A stretch of DNA of 64,000 nt from JBKCUI01 sp052161605 (GTDB lineage Bacteria > Planctomycetota > Planctomycetia > Pirellulales > Pirellulaceae), in assembly GCA_052161605.1 (NCBI GenBank), contig CP197409.1, one strand, 5' to 3'. Below the pieces are notes generated by a model. It worked only from the letters and a program-made list of their open reading frames with translations. It did not search any database and was not told the DNA's origin. The first letter of the stretch is position 1; every line of letters begins with the position of its first letter. Below are positions 20,401 through 29,362 of the stretch, one piece after another. Both the position numbers and the translations under genes were made by a program.

Positions 20401-21678
20401 CTCTTTTAACAAACGCTCCGAGGCGACATAAGCGAACACGTCATCCACGTAAGCAGCAACCCACACGTCGGTGAACTGGCTCAGTTCCCGTTCGAGCCTG
20501 ATTTGATAATCGACGACTACTTCTCCACCCAAGAACACCCAAGCTAACTGGGTGCCAAACCCCCAGAAATGGACGGGAGCAGGATAAGACTCAGGGATGC
20601 GATCTTTGAACTTCAGTATCTCGAGCAACCCTCGTGCTCGATTCTGGATGTGCCGATTGGGATCTTGTAAAAGCCCCTGGAGCGATGAGGGGGCGGGGCG
20701 ATCAAACTCGAGCCCCGCGTAGGCGAAGGATACAACCTCGGGGGCACGCAGTGGTTCCTGGTTGGATTTTATAGCACGCGTTACAGCCTCTGCCATGCTT
20801 TGAGCATGTGATTGAGCATGAGCAAACTCGCCTCGCGGGTTCGGATTCGAATCGGCACCTGTCCCGATCACTGGTACAGCAACCAACCCATCATTCTGGT
20901 TTTCGATCAACTCAGCTGATAAGCCCGCCCAATCCGCGCTGACCCGATTCCTCTCAGGACTGATCGACGTACAGTGACATGCATATTGATAAGCGACTGC
21001 CAGCAACTCGCCATCATCCTTACGGGCCGATAACACTCGCACTCGCCGATCGACGGGCCCTTCAGGAGTGGTCCCAAAATTCGCCCAACGACCACTCTGT
21101 ATAACGCGACGATTGATGGCAAAGTCAGCTTGGTCGTCAGCGACGGTAATAGTGCCTGGGACTGCCCCCTTTATGGCCTGTCTCGCAGATTCGATAGCGG
21201 AATCGACCAGGAACTTCGTATAACGCTTGGACGCTTCCAACTCTGCTGGTGAAAGCGGGTCTGCGAACAAGTTCGTGAGGACACCATCCAAATGAGGAGC
21301 TGTGTGCGAGTGTGTGGTGCACAGAGCCACCTGTGCTCTGCTCAGTCCGAATTCCAATTCGAGCGTTCGATTGATCGTTTCCGTCATCGCTGCCGATATG
21401 CCGATCGCATCCAAGGACACAACCAGCAGCGGCTCCTTGTCCGTGTGGGCCATATAGAACGATCGTACAAAAAGATTCGAGTCCTTTTCCGTGGCTGGCT
21501 GAACACGGGCCGCATATCCACTCAACCGAACGGGTTCCGTTGGGGTGACATCAATCCGGCTGGCTCCGATTTGCCATTCACCAGCAACCAGAGCAATGAA
21601 GTTAAGAACCGGTAGCAGTGAAATGAACACCGCTATTCGTACGAAGATTTGGGCAGGATTTTGGGTGGGTAGGTTCAT
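17464..21678 (-). CDS. Ceramidase-like / PVC membrane-bound dehydrogenase / cytochrome c fusion protein
   Basis: About 1404 residues from the ATG at 21678. A longer frame to 21783 would run into rarD and lacks a signal peptide, whereas MNLPTQNPAQIFVRIAVFISLL gives one. Order of parts: a neutral/alkaline ceramidase-like domain (GASRIDVTPTEPVRLSGYAAR, CTTHSHTAPH, YACHCTSISPERNRVSADW); a beta-propeller dehydrogenase domain of the PVC type (VPEGFRIEQVAAEP, VWVLEMPDYPNGG) with calcium-site-like DKDQDG and DTDGDG; HEAT-like helical repeats; and a C-terminal heme domain with CAKCH. Known: the propeller-HEAT-heme order is common in planctomycetes. The ceramidase-like head is the less usual part. Inferred to act in the periplasm. 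Confidence 0.85.
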   Translation of the reverse strand: MNLPTQNPAQIFVRIAVFISLLPVLNFIALVAGEWQIGASRIDVTPTEPVRLSGYAARVQPATEKDSNLFVRSFYMAHTDKEPLLVVSLDAIGISAAMTETINRTLELEFGLSRAQVALCTTHSHTAPHLDGVLTNLFADPLSPAELEASKRYTKFLVDSAIESARQAIKGAVPGTITVADDQADFAINRRVIQSGRWANFGTTPEGPVDRRVRVLSARKDDGELLAVAYQYACHCTSISPERNRVSADWAGLSAELIENQNDGLVAVPVIGTGADSNPNPRGEFAHAQSHAQSMAEAVTRAIKSNQEPLRAPEVVSFAYAGLEFDRPAPSSLQGLLQDPNRHIQNRARGLLEILKFKDRIPESYPAPVHFWGFGTQLAWVFLGGEVVVDYQIRLERELSQFTDVWVAAYVDDVFAYVASERLLKEGGYEVDSSMVYYNQPGPWVSGTEEKLVKVVLDLQTQTRNLDRPLTKSQSLASIQVPEGFRIEQVAAEPLIFDPINISFGADGKVWVLEMPDYPNGGERSGRVICLEDKDQDGLLETSTVFLSDLPFVSGIYAWRDGVVVACAPEVFFAKDTDGDGIADEKRVILSGFALANPQHRVHGFTYGLDHKLHFGPGDGTKSVTLHRLDGSFEEIDIRGCDLAIDPDRHELSLETGETQFIRSHDGWGNWFGNDNTHPIYQYVADRNWGNHSSRHSAGMVHSAGIVRYLTQPVESPVVYPLSQALDRFNDPLTANRYTSVCSTIINLSHGNGESMFGQAIVCEPVHNLVSRLSMVRDGFSWRAERLPEDSSSEWIRSSDPWFRPVRVVNAPDGSIWIADMYRRVIEHPTWIPEEWLARLDVYAGKEQGRLYRVYHESKPPQTPPVFESLSTEDMIGLLGHDNIAIADWAQQSLIWQITDGKLSPSSIVSELSSANPQVRVRAFSILNYAGALKESQRIVLLQDRDERVATYVAGQMLRSGEISRGAVDSMVSRVAMQDSIDPLLAMRLVIGLANYGEATDREAIRKTCDLLLANSNLRGFEIALEFVNPERVGLIVEELIQRDDLRGTGYLNRLVPKLLSSDLTKIVGLIVGHQGARPAWHYLLTRQLASSAGVTALENELIDCIYSESKKVVSSSEGTLALKLAAWELYSSRLIDDSQAEVGELLERLASADEAFVEVVVSGVYKLGEASRVALLTSSRNWPRPLQRSVISNYVGNPQGIRLLFDFLERGELHAKAVEPSQVEVLRQNTQDGYAKSVVKWFGSDDAGDRKEAIDRFEASWPAQFELAQGRLLYETHCAKCHRGQVVDGLSIPPIGPSLQALSHWTNRAWLEAIIDPSKSVDDRYKRSLIRTKEDLVFSGLKIQESDEFLELVLADGRVEKIARDDVEDIKESNQSLMPDGFEKLLTPEQMAQIVTYLRRGGD

Positions 21679-21724
21679 TCTCGCGAGTCCTATTGGGTCA
21701 GTGGCCCTCGCATTGTAACTCTTC

Positions 21725-22618
21725 TCAAGCCCCAATTGTATGAAGTCGTTTCCGTTTTTCGACTTGTACTGTTCCCCATACAAACAACGCCAACGCGGCC
21801 CAAACGATAAGGAAACCGGTCAATCGCCCCAGACCGACAGGCTCTCGAAAGAGAAAGTAAGCGATCAGAAACTGTAGCATCGGGCCGACATACTGCAACA
21901 TTCCCATGGCTACCAACGGAACCGATTTAGCCGCCGAGGCAAACAGCAAAAGAGGAAGTGTCGTGATCGGGCCACCCAGCACCAACAAAGCAATCGTATC
22001 GAACGAAAGGGCCTCCTGCTCCGACCCGCCAAATCGAAAATACCACAACAGTACCAGAGACAAGGGTGCTAGAATCGCCGTCTCCATCCCCAAACCCGAA
22101 ATAGCCGGCATGGTGGTCTTCTTCTTAACGGCCGCGTAACTGGCAAACGAGATGGCTAAGCAAAATGCGATCCAGGGAAATACACCCGTGGCCCAAGTCA
22201 TAACTCCCACCCCGACGAAAGCTGCAACGATGCCCGCCCATTGCGTTCCGCTAATTCTTTCTCGAAAAAAGACCACGGCCAGCAATACGGTTAGTAGTGG
22301 GTTGATGAAATACCCCAAGCTCGCTTCTACAACAAACTTGTTCTGAACGGCCCAGATAAACACGAACCAATTAATGCTGATCAACACAGCTGCTAGGCAA
22401 CACAAAGCTAACCGCTTTCGGTCCTTCAAAAGCTCGATCACACTTTGCCATTGCCTGACATAAGTTGTCAAAAAGACGAGCACGAGCAAGGACCAAACAA
22501 TTCGGTGACTGATGACCTCGAGCGATGGAACATGATCTACCAGCTTCCAATAAAGTGGAAAGATTCCCCAAAGCGCATAAGCCGAAACAGCCTTTAGATA
22601 CCCTCGGTAGTTTGTCAT
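21725..22618 (-). CDS. rarD: EamA family transporter RarD
   Basis: A 297-residue protein with ten hydrophobic helices of the drug/metabolite transporter superfamily. The N-terminus YLKAVSAYALWGIFPLYWKL and the SHRIVWSLLVL motif are typical of RarD (chloramphenicol-sensitive protein family); ALGYFINPLL-like SLGYFINPLLTVLL is also present. It starts 11 bases after the mutL stop, which implies cotranscription. Substrate in this organism is unknown. Confidence 0.9.
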   Translation of the reverse strand: MTNYRGYLKAVSAYALWGIFPLYWKLVDHVPSLEVISHRIVWSLLVLVFLTTYVRQWQSVIELLKDRKRLALCCLAAVLISINWFVFIWAVQNKFVVEASLGYFINPLLTVLLAVVFFRERISGTQWAGIVAAFVGVGVMTWATGVFPWIAFCLAISFASYAAVKKKTTMPAISGLGMETAILAPLSLVLLWYFRFGGSEQEALSFDTIALLVLGGPITTLPLLLFASAAKSVPLVAMGMLQYVGPMLQFLIAYFLFREPVGLGRLTGFLIVWAALALFVWGTVQVEKRKRLHTIGA

Positions 22619-22629
22619 GAATAAGATAT

Positions 22630-24621
22630 CTAAATCCGCTTGAACATCTTGTCGAGCTGATCGCGTGAAAAGAACAACGCGGTTGGACGACCATGCGGAC
22701 AGTGATGGGTTTCTTGATGCAGATCACGCTGCTTGAGCAACTCTGAGATCTCATCATCTGACAGTTTATCACCAGCCTTGATCGCAGCTTTGCAAGCCAT
22801 CATATTCATCATATCGTCCAGCAAATCTCGCACATCAGGCTTCTTGCCTCCCTTCAAAAGAGGTTCGAGCACCTGTCGCAAGACCTCGGAAGGCGAAATG
22901 TCCTTGAGCATGGCTGGGTAGGAATGGATCAAAAACGTCTCGCCTCCAAACGGCTCAACATGTAATCCGATCTCTTCCAGTACCGTTTTGTACTCGTTTA
23001 CCAACGCAGCCTCCTGAGAGGGCAAGGAGACGGTCTCGGGCACCAGCAATCGCTGTACATCCACCGCCTTCGATAACACCTTGGCCTTGATCTGCTCGAA
23101 TAAGATGCGCTCGTGCAAAGCATGCTGATCGATAATAACCATCCCATCTTCGTACTCGGAAACCAAATAACGATTGTGTATCTGAAATCCAACTGTCTTA
23201 CTGGAGCTTGCACCATGATGGGCATGATCAACTCGATGCGCCGATGAATGACTGTGGGACGAGGTGAGCAAGGCTTCATCCCCACCGGCCGGCAAGCCCA
23301 ACGAACTGTCCAGATCGATTTCGGCTGACCAAGGCATGGCGCTGGGTGGCAACTCCGGTACGGCAGACACGGGATCGCTTCTCATCGGTCCGAAAGGATC
23401 ATTCTGATGGGATCGCGGTGCCACTGGTCCTCCAAACTCGTTCCGGGCCGACGGAAACGGCCGGAAATCAGGAACGGAACGTGGTAACGCGGCCGTCGTC
23501 GTTTGGGGCCAATCGAGTAAACTACTCGTCGAGCTTGCACTTTGTGAACTTGGAGACAGGGCTGCTCCAGCCAAGGCGGAAACATGCCCTGGAAGAATCG
23601 GTTCCGCCGTGGGCCTTGCCACCGGAATGAAATCGCTGTTGAGAAACTTATTTCGCAACCCGGATAGCAACCTCGAATAAATGGCCCCGCTATCCTCGAA
23701 TCGCACCTCCACTTTGGTCGGGTGAACATTGACATCGACCGTCTTCGGATCGATATCGACATGCAAAAAGCAAACAGGCATCCGGCCTACCATCATCAAT
23801 CCGCGATACGCTTCCCCCAACGCATGCTGCAGAGCTTTGTCTCGTATGTGTCGCCCGTTCAAGAACAGATATTGCATGCGATTGTTGCTCCGCGAAACCG
23901 AGGGATCGCAAACATATCCGTGAATAGCGACCTTGTCATCACGCTGATCGATAGAGATCAACGCATCAGCGACCTCGTCCCCAAAAAATTTGCGGATCCG
24001 CTCGGACCAACGCTCCGTGGGGGGCAAATCATGAACGGTCCTGCTACCGCTATGCAAAACCATATGCACGTGCGGAAAGGCTAGGGCAACTCGAGTGAAG
24101 GCTTCCGTCACATGTCCCATTTCCGTTTGGGCACTCTTCATGAACTTGCGACGGACCGGCGTATTGAAAAACAAATGCCGAATTTCAATGGTGGTACCAA
24201 TCGGTCCAGATGTGGGACGGACCGGCTCTTGCACTCCACCCTTGACCAATAGCTCGTACCCGCTATCGGATTGTGCCGTTCTGCTCCGTAAAGTCATATG
24301 GCTGATCTCGGCGATCGATGCCAACGCCTCACCGCGAAAACCTAACGTGCGAACATCAAATAAATCATCGTCATTCTGTAGCTTGCTCGTAGCGTGCGGA
24401 GATATAGCCAGCTCCAATTGCTCCTCGTCAATGCCACAACCATCATCGGTGATCCGAATCAAATCGAGGCCGCCCCCCTCGATGCTGATTTCTACACGCT
24501 TTGCCCCTGCGTCAATGCTGTTCTCAAGCAATTCCTTGACCACGCTCGCGGGGCGTTCAATGACCTCTCCGGCCGCAATTTTGTTCACCAACCCAACCGG
24601 TAGCTTGCGAATTGTTGGCAT
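22630..24621 (-). CDS. mutL: DNA mismatch repair protein MutL
   Basis: A 663-residue matchmaker ATPase of mismatch repair. GHKL motifs: ELLENSIDAGA, DDGCGI and TLGFRGEALASI. After a low-complexity linker (about residues 340-455) the C-terminal dimerisation domain carries DQHALHERILFE, fitting the DQHA(X)2E(X)4E endonuclease motif, plus ACKAAIKAG and HCPHGRP. So this is the nicking type of MutL, found in bacteria without MutH. The ATG at 24621 begins a probable minus-strand operon. No mutS is visible in the window. Confidence 0.97.
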   Translation of the reverse strand: MPTIRKLPVGLVNKIAAGEVIERPASVVKELLENSIDAGAKRVEISIEGGGLDLIRITDDGCGIDEEQLELAISPHATSKLQNDDDLFDVRTLGFRGEALASIAEISHMTLRSRTAQSDSGYELLVKGGVQEPVRPTSGPIGTTIEIRHLFFNTPVRRKFMKSAQTEMGHVTEAFTRVALAFPHVHMVLHSGSRTVHDLPPTERWSERIRKFFGDEVADALISIDQRDDKVAIHGYVCDPSVSRSNNRMQYLFLNGRHIRDKALQHALGEAYRGLMMVGRMPVCFLHVDIDPKTVDVNVHPTKVEVRFEDSGAIYSRLLSGLRNKFLNSDFIPVARPTAEPILPGHVSALAGAALSPSSQSASSTSSLLDWPQTTTAALPRSVPDFRPFPSARNEFGGPVAPRSHQNDPFGPMRSDPVSAVPELPPSAMPWSAEIDLDSSLGLPAGGDEALLTSSHSHSSAHRVDHAHHGASSSKTVGFQIHNRYLVSEYEDGMVIIDQHALHERILFEQIKAKVLSKAVDVQRLLVPETVSLPSQEAALVNEYKTVLEEIGLHVEPFGGETFLIHSYPAMLKDISPSEVLRQVLEPLLKGGKKPDVRDLLDDMMNMMACKAAIKAGDKLSDDEISELLKQRDLHQETHHCPHGRPTALFFSRDQLDKMFKRI

Positions 24622-24857
24622 GATTGTGTGGTCTCCTCTCAGCGCGGCATTCCTTTGAGCCTCGACTAACCCACCGAAGACTCCCTCGTCAACTTGACTT
24701 TACATTACCTCCCTTGATCTTAACGGAAAACCGCCCCTTTCGAAATGCTTACCATCTGAGATTGCGGAATCGATGAGATCTGTTTGAATACTGCGATCGT
24801 CAATATCGTAGTTTCAAGCAACTTATCTAGCCAAAACCTATACCGAGGCACCACTCC

Positions 24858-26063
24858 ATGGATATGCATGACCTAACTCGCGAACTCCAACTGAGCAATG
24901 ACAGCAAAATCGTGATGATGGTCGCCGACGGCCTTGGTGGTTTGCCCATGCAAGCGGGCGGAAAAACGGAACTCGAATCCGCAGCGACTCCCAATCTGTC
25001 CGCGTTGGCAAAACTCGGCGTTCAAGGTGCCAGCATTCCCGTTAAACCGGGCATCGCACCAGGCAGCGGCCCAGGGCATTTAGGGCTATTTGGCTACGAT
25101 CCTCTCCAATATCAGATTGGACGTGGAGCACTCGAAGCAACCGGCATCGGCTTTGCCCTTCAAGAAGGGGACGTGGCGATCCGCTGCAATTTTTGCACCC
25201 TAGATGCCAATGGCAACATCTCTGATCGCCGTGCTGGACGTATTAGCAGCGAAGAAAGTGCCCCTCTAGCTATCTCTCTTCGCCAAATCAAAATCCCCGG
25301 CATCGAGGTCTTTGTCGAACCGGTCAAGGAGCATCGATTCGTAGTCGTTCTGCGCGGAGCGGGCCTAGGTGGTAACGTGGCCGACACCGACCCGCAAAAG
25401 ACCGGTGTTCCTCCGCTCGATCCAGTTGCCCAAGACGAAGCGAGCAAGAAGACGGCCGAAGTAGCCAAGGAATTTTTGGCTCAAGCAAAGAAAATCCTCG
25501 CCGGGCACCCTAAAGCGAACTTCCACACCATGCGTGGCTTCGCGAGTAAGCCCGCCCTGCCAACGTACCAAGAAGTCTACGGACTGAAAGCAGCCGCCAT
25601 CGCGGTCTATCCGATGTACAAAGGATTAGCTCAATTGGTCGGCATGGATGTGATCGGAAAAGCACAATCGCTGGCCGAACAAATTGATACCCTAGAAAAG
25701 GCTTGGAACGATTACGACTTCTTCTTCCTCCACTTCAAGTATACCGATAGCACCGGCGAAGACGGCAACTTTGACGAAAAGGTCAAGCGGATCGAGGAGC
25801 TGGATAGCTTGCTACCACGTATCAATGCCCTTAACCCCACCGTCTTGATCGTTACCGGCGACCATAGCACGCCATCTTATCTCAAGAGCCACTCGTGGCA
25901 CCCCGTTCCCACGCTGCTCGTGTCGGATTGCTGCCGACCTGACCCGCATGTCACGTTTAACGAGTCGACCTGTATCACCGGCGGCTTGGGGCACTTCGAA
26001 GCCCAGTATCTTATGACTTTGGCATTATCCAACGCCGGGCGGCTTGGCAAGTACGGTGCATAA
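24858..26063 (+). CDS. apgM: 2,3-bisphosphoglycerate-independent phosphoglycerate mutase, archaeal (ApgM) type
   Basis: A 401-residue alkaline-phosphatase-superfamily enzyme of glycolysis and gluconeogenesis, interconverting 3- and 2-phosphoglycerate. Family signatures: VADGLGG (metal ligand D), GGKTELESAATPNLSALAKLG, PGSGPGHLGLFGYDP (phosphate-accepting serine region), GRGALEATG, CNFCTLD and VTGDHSTPS. The length matches the archaeal-type enzyme (about 400) rather than GpmI (about 510). Its last 53 bases overlap the end of the convergent HTTM gene. Confidence 0.95.
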   Translation: MDMHDLTRELQLSNDSKIVMMVADGLGGLPMQAGGKTELESAATPNLSALAKLGVQGASIPVKPGIAPGSGPGHLGLFGYDPLQYQIGRGALEATGIGFALQEGDVAIRCNFCTLDANGNISDRRAGRISSEESAPLAISLRQIKIPGIEVFVEPVKEHRFVVVLRGAGLGGNVADTDPQKTGVPPLDPVAQDEASKKTAEVAKEFLAQAKKILAGHPKANFHTMRGFASKPALPTYQEVYGLKAAAIAVYPMYKGLAQLVGMDVIGKAQSLAEQIDTLEKAWNDYDFFFLHFKYTDSTGEDGNFDEKVKRIEELDSLLPRINALNPTVLIVTGDHSTPSYLKSHSWHPVPTLLVSDCCRPDPHVTFNESTCITGGLGHFEAQYLMTLALSNAGRLGKYGA

Positions 26064-27039
26064 GATCGGCAGGCACGAATGATAGATTGGCGATGATCAT
26101 CATGAACCCAAAGGTGATCATCCCCATGAACATTGCAATCCCAAAATGGACGGCAACCGCCAAGAGCAATGCGACCGGTCGCGTCCACTTAGGCCAAACG
26201 ATTGCCGGGTAGAGAACTTCCCAGAACAACGTCACATGCGTCAACAAAGCGACGAGGACAGGATACCGCCCCATCCAAGTTAAATCCGTGGATTGGTATT
26301 CGTAAGATGCCGCTGCGAACCAGAGTGCGGACCCATCCCACCACATCTCGCCTCGCAATTTGCCGAGTCCGCCAAAAAAGTAGATGATGCACATGTGGAT
26401 CTGCATCATTCGCGTCGAAACGGTATTCTGCCATGAAAGCGTTGTCGCGTTGACGTCGGGGGTGTTCAGTCCGGTCGCGATTCGCAACCACCACGCATCG
26501 GCAAGCTTGGGAAACCGTTTGCTCAAAATGCGATCCAAACTCAGCAAGCTGTTCGACTGGGCGAAGATTAGATAAAAACTCAACATGATCACAATCTGAT
26601 CCAGACCGAACAGAAATCCGGTCAAGCGATGAACCGTCATCAGAGTCAAGAACCAAGCCAGACCCATCGTTAGCCTGGTAAGCAATCCCAAGGCTGCACA
26701 AACGCCACACAGGATCCCCAACCATTCATGGAGCCGGATCCACGCCAGCGACTCGGTCATCGCTAAATAAGTCCATTTGCTATCTCCTGGCACCCCAATC
26801 TCGGGTGCACCACTGTGCAGACGGTTCCAGAGATCGTTGCTCACCAACGCGTTCGGGCCCAGAAAATCGTCCAGCTTCAACAACCAGACACAATGCACAT
26901 ACGCGATCATCAAACCGGTGGCGATACGAATCGGAACCAGCGTATGCGCCGAAGTGGGCTGAAAGAAAAAGCCTAGTAATTTGTCCAGTAACCCCAAAGG
27001 CCGGTTCGATGGCGGAGGAAATTGATTCGCACTGCTCAT
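26011..27039 (-). CDS. HTTM domain-containing membrane protein
   Basis: A 342-residue membrane protein related to the HTTM (vitamin K-dependent carboxylase-like) family: PIRIATGLMIAYVHCVWL, SLAWIRLHEWLG, MTVHRLTGFLFGLDQIVIMLSFYLIF, QIHMCIIYFFGGLGKLRGEMWWDGSALWFA and TLFWEVLYPAIVWPKWTRP. Several helices are evident. The start overlaps the stop of the 27036-27854 gene by ATGA, so the two are probably coupled. Whether it carries out any gamma-carboxylase-like chemistry is unknown. Confidence 0.85.
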   Translation of the reverse strand: MSSANQFPPPSNRPLGLLDKLLGFFFQPTSAHTLVPIRIATGLMIAYVHCVWLLKLDDFLGPNALVSNDLWNRLHSGAPEIGVPGDSKWTYLAMTESLAWIRLHEWLGILCGVCAALGLLTRLTMGLAWFLTLMTVHRLTGFLFGLDQIVIMLSFYLIFAQSNSLLSLDRILSKRFPKLADAWWLRIATGLNTPDVNATTLSWQNTVSTRMMQIHMCIIYFFGGLGKLRGEMWWDGSALWFAAASYEYQSTDLTWMGRYPVLVALLTHVTLFWEVLYPAIVWPKWTRPVALLLAVAVHFGIAMFMGMITFGFMMIIANLSFVPADLMHRTCQAARRWIMPKS

Positions 27040-27854
27040 TTGGGAATTAGCAACTCCTCAACTTGTGCATTCGCTTCGCTGGTGGGAGAGGCACCGTTTG
27101 CTGTAGGCGGGGCGATCGAAGCTGGAGGAGGTGGGGGCGGAAAATTGGATAGCGTTTCGGGCAAGATCTGAATCCAACGCGGATCGGAGATGCGAACATT
27201 TTGCTGAAGCGTCGATATTCGGTCCGGGATCTCTCTTTCCAGCCGATCCACGCGGACAAACGGCTTGCCCGTCTCACGCTTTATGTTTTCGGAAATTGAT
27301 CCAATCAAGTTGCGATAGATCTCAGAGTCGTTCTCCCAGCTTTTTTGAATTAGTGGTTCCCTAGCCAATTCGGGATCCAGCTCAGGGGGAGCGAAACGCG
27401 AGTTCACAAATTCTGCGAACATCAAATAGCGATGGTAGAGCAAGCGAGGGCGATGCCGATTTCGATCGGGAATGAGGACACCTTCGTATGGATTGACCTG
27501 GAATAAATTGGCTGGTGGAGGCAAGGGATCATTGTCGGTGGCGACTCGCAACAAATGCCCCGGTCCTGGATTGGGAGCGAAGAAAAAATAACCGTGATCG
27601 AGAAATAGAAACTGAGTATAAGGCCGGAAGACGCTACGCAATAAATCAGCATCAGCCCCAGATTGAACCCGACTGCGCGAGAAAAAATGGAAAGGCTCGG
27701 AGAATACGGCAATCAGATGAAAGCAGACGGCTCCTAAGATGATTATTTGCCAAGGTCTCGATAGTCGAATTGAAACTCCGACTGATTCTGTACATGGATT
27801 CTGATCCGACGAGGTCTTTTCGGTCGGGAGCTTTTTCTGGTCGTCGCTCTTCAT
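27036..27854 (-). CDS. Membrane-anchored HTTM partner protein, function unknown
   Basis: A 272-residue protein with one clear hydrophobic segment (about residues 34-53, PWQIIILGAVCFHLIAVF), then an exported-looking domain with HGYFFFAPNPGPGHLLRV. The tail is a proline-rich linker of PPPPPPASIAPP type and a short end. The pattern near FFAPNPGP recalls proteins encoded next to HTTM genes in planctomycetes. It starts three bases after the DUF3253 gene and overlaps the HTTM gene, so it is the middle gene of a three-gene operon. Confidence 0.7.
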   Translation of the reverse strand: MKSDDQKKLPTEKTSSDQNPCTESVGVSIRLSRPWQIIILGAVCFHLIAVFSEPFHFFSRSRVQSGADADLLRSVFRPYTQFLFLDHGYFFFAPNPGPGHLLRVATDNDPLPPPANLFQVNPYEGVLIPDRNRHRPRLLYHRYLMFAEFVNSRFAPPELDPELAREPLIQKSWENDSEIYRNLIGSISENIKRETGKPFVRVDRLEREIPDRISTLQQNVRISDPRWIQILPETLSNFPPPPPPASIAPPTANGASPTSEANAQVEELLIPK

Positions 27855-27857
27855 GAG

Positions 27858-28172
27858 CTACATACTTTCGTTGGAAAGGTTCGGTTTCCTCAGTTGTACG
27901 CGGATTGGTCCTTTGATGCTTTCGATGCTGCGTTCCTCTAGATCGATAACCGTCCCTTGTTGGGTGACATCGATCAGATCGTCTCGAAACATATCGGAAA
28001 CCACATCGCGAACGAGTGGCATGTATTGCCGCCATTTCGAGCCGAAAGCGCGAGCTGCATCGGATGGGCAAATACTCTCTCCCGACTTAAGGCACATGAG
28101 CAGCCTGAGAATTTCATTTTTAACGTCATCAGGCCCTGGTTCCTCATGATCCAGCCAGCGCGTTTTCCCCAT
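27858..28172 (-). CDS. DUF3253 domain-containing protein
   Basis: A 104-residue protein with the DUF3253 winged-helix-like pattern: ILRLLMCLKSGESICPSDAARAFG, WRQYMPLVRDVVSDMFRDDLIDVTQQG and KGPIRVQL. Known: small proteins of this family have no established biochemical role. First gene of the operon leading into the HTTM pair. Confidence 0.8.
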   Translation of the reverse strand: MGKTRWLDHEEPGPDDVKNEILRLLMCLKSGESICPSDAARAFGSKWRQYMPLVRDVVSDMFRDDLIDVTQQGTVIDLEERSIESIKGPIRVQLRKPNLSNESM

Positions 28173-28298
28173 TTTCCATCCAACTTTCTATCGAGCCGCC
28201 GATCGCATGATCGAAAAACACCGAACATCATTATTATTAAACCATTAGCTGCCCGCCCTGTACAGGTGAGACTGGATGCTGGAGTTCCAGTTATCTGT

Positions 28299-29213
28299 CT
28301 ACACTCCCAGCAATTCGCGAAGAGTTGCTCGGTCGCGACGATAGGCATCCATGGCAGCGGGCAGACTCGCTGGATCTTTGTGATCGGTGTACTCCATGTG
28401 TAACGAGATGGGACCAGGGAGTGGATTCCGTTTCAATCGGGCGAACAGTTTCTGGCTGACATCACCGGTACCTAGAGGTACATCCTCGACCTTACGATCG
28501 AGAATCTTGCAATCTTTAACAAAAGTTGCGCCGATCGAATCCACCAACATGTTGAGATCGATTTCCCATGACTGGAAGCCTTCTACTGTGGCATGGCGTA
28601 CATCATACGCTACGGACAAATAAGCCGATTCGATCTCACGAAGCATCACACCTAAGTCCCAAAGCGGGGCGCCAACATAGTTCGCGCCAGAATGATTCTG
28701 GTAAAGTCCAGTTAACCCTAGGCTTTTGTTAAGCTCGGCAAGCTCACGCGCTTGTTTTGCGAACAGATCAAGTTGAGGAAGGATCTTTCGTTCCAAGTCA
28801 TATTTGTAATACGCCATTCGATAGTAGCGTATTCCGAGTCGCGAGCCGGTTTGTAAGACCAGCTCTGCATTCTCTGAGCCGACATTGTTGATATCCGTTG
28901 TCATGATAACAACAACCTTCTGCTTGTTCATCAAGGTATCCGTTAAACGAGGAAGCTCCTCGCTTACAAGTCTAGGCTCAATCTGACCGCCTTTTCGAAT
29001 GGTGGCTTCGATACCATCGACCTCTATCTCGTGACAGAAATCGGTAAGTTGATTAAAGTCTAAGTGTTGAAGGTGCTTGGCAAAAATAGCAACGTTATTG
29101 AAAGACGCATCTTCTCTCCCCGCAGCCAATCCGCTCCCAATAAGCGGAATAGCTGACGCGGCAACGGAGGAGGCTTTTAGAAAAACGCGTCGGTTCCAGT
29201 CTAATGGTATCAT
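28299..29213 (-). CDS. Secreted sugar phosphate isomerase/epimerase-like TIM-barrel protein
   Basis: About 304 residues from the ATG at 29213. A longer frame to 29453 would translate the repeat DNA flanking the transposase and is rejected. The N-terminus NRRVFLKASSVAASAIPLIGSGLAA is a Tat-like or Sec-like signal peptide with a twin-arginine. The rest fits a xylose-isomerase-like barrel: VDGIEATIRKGG, LYQNHSG, SVAYDVRHATVEG, FVKDCK, and PLGTGDVSQKLF near the end, with LHMEY. Substrate unknown. Such exported isomerase-like proteins are common in planctomycetes. Confidence 0.8.
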   Translation of the reverse strand: MIPLDWNRRVFLKASSVAASAIPLIGSGLAAGREDASFNNVAIFAKHLQHLDFNQLTDFCHEIEVDGIEATIRKGGQIEPRLVSEELPRLTDTLMNKQKVVVIMTTDINNVGSENAELVLQTGSRLGIRYYRMAYYKYDLERKILPQLDLFAKQARELAELNKSLGLTGLYQNHSGANYVGAPLWDLGVMLREIESAYLSVAYDVRHATVEGFQSWEIDLNMLVDSIGATFVKDCKILDRKVEDVPLGTGDVSQKLFARLKRNPLPGPISLHMEYTDHKDPASLPAAMDAYRRDRATLRELLGV

Positions 29214-29362
29214 GTTCAATCTGCTGAATCGCGAGAGGTATGAGTGGGATAGCCGGAGGTTAGAATGATAGCCTAGGAGCTTCGTATTGAAAAATGCAGC
29301 ATATCGCAACCTTCCATCTGAGGATAAGAAGCCGACTAGATAATGGTTAGTCGGTTTACCTT

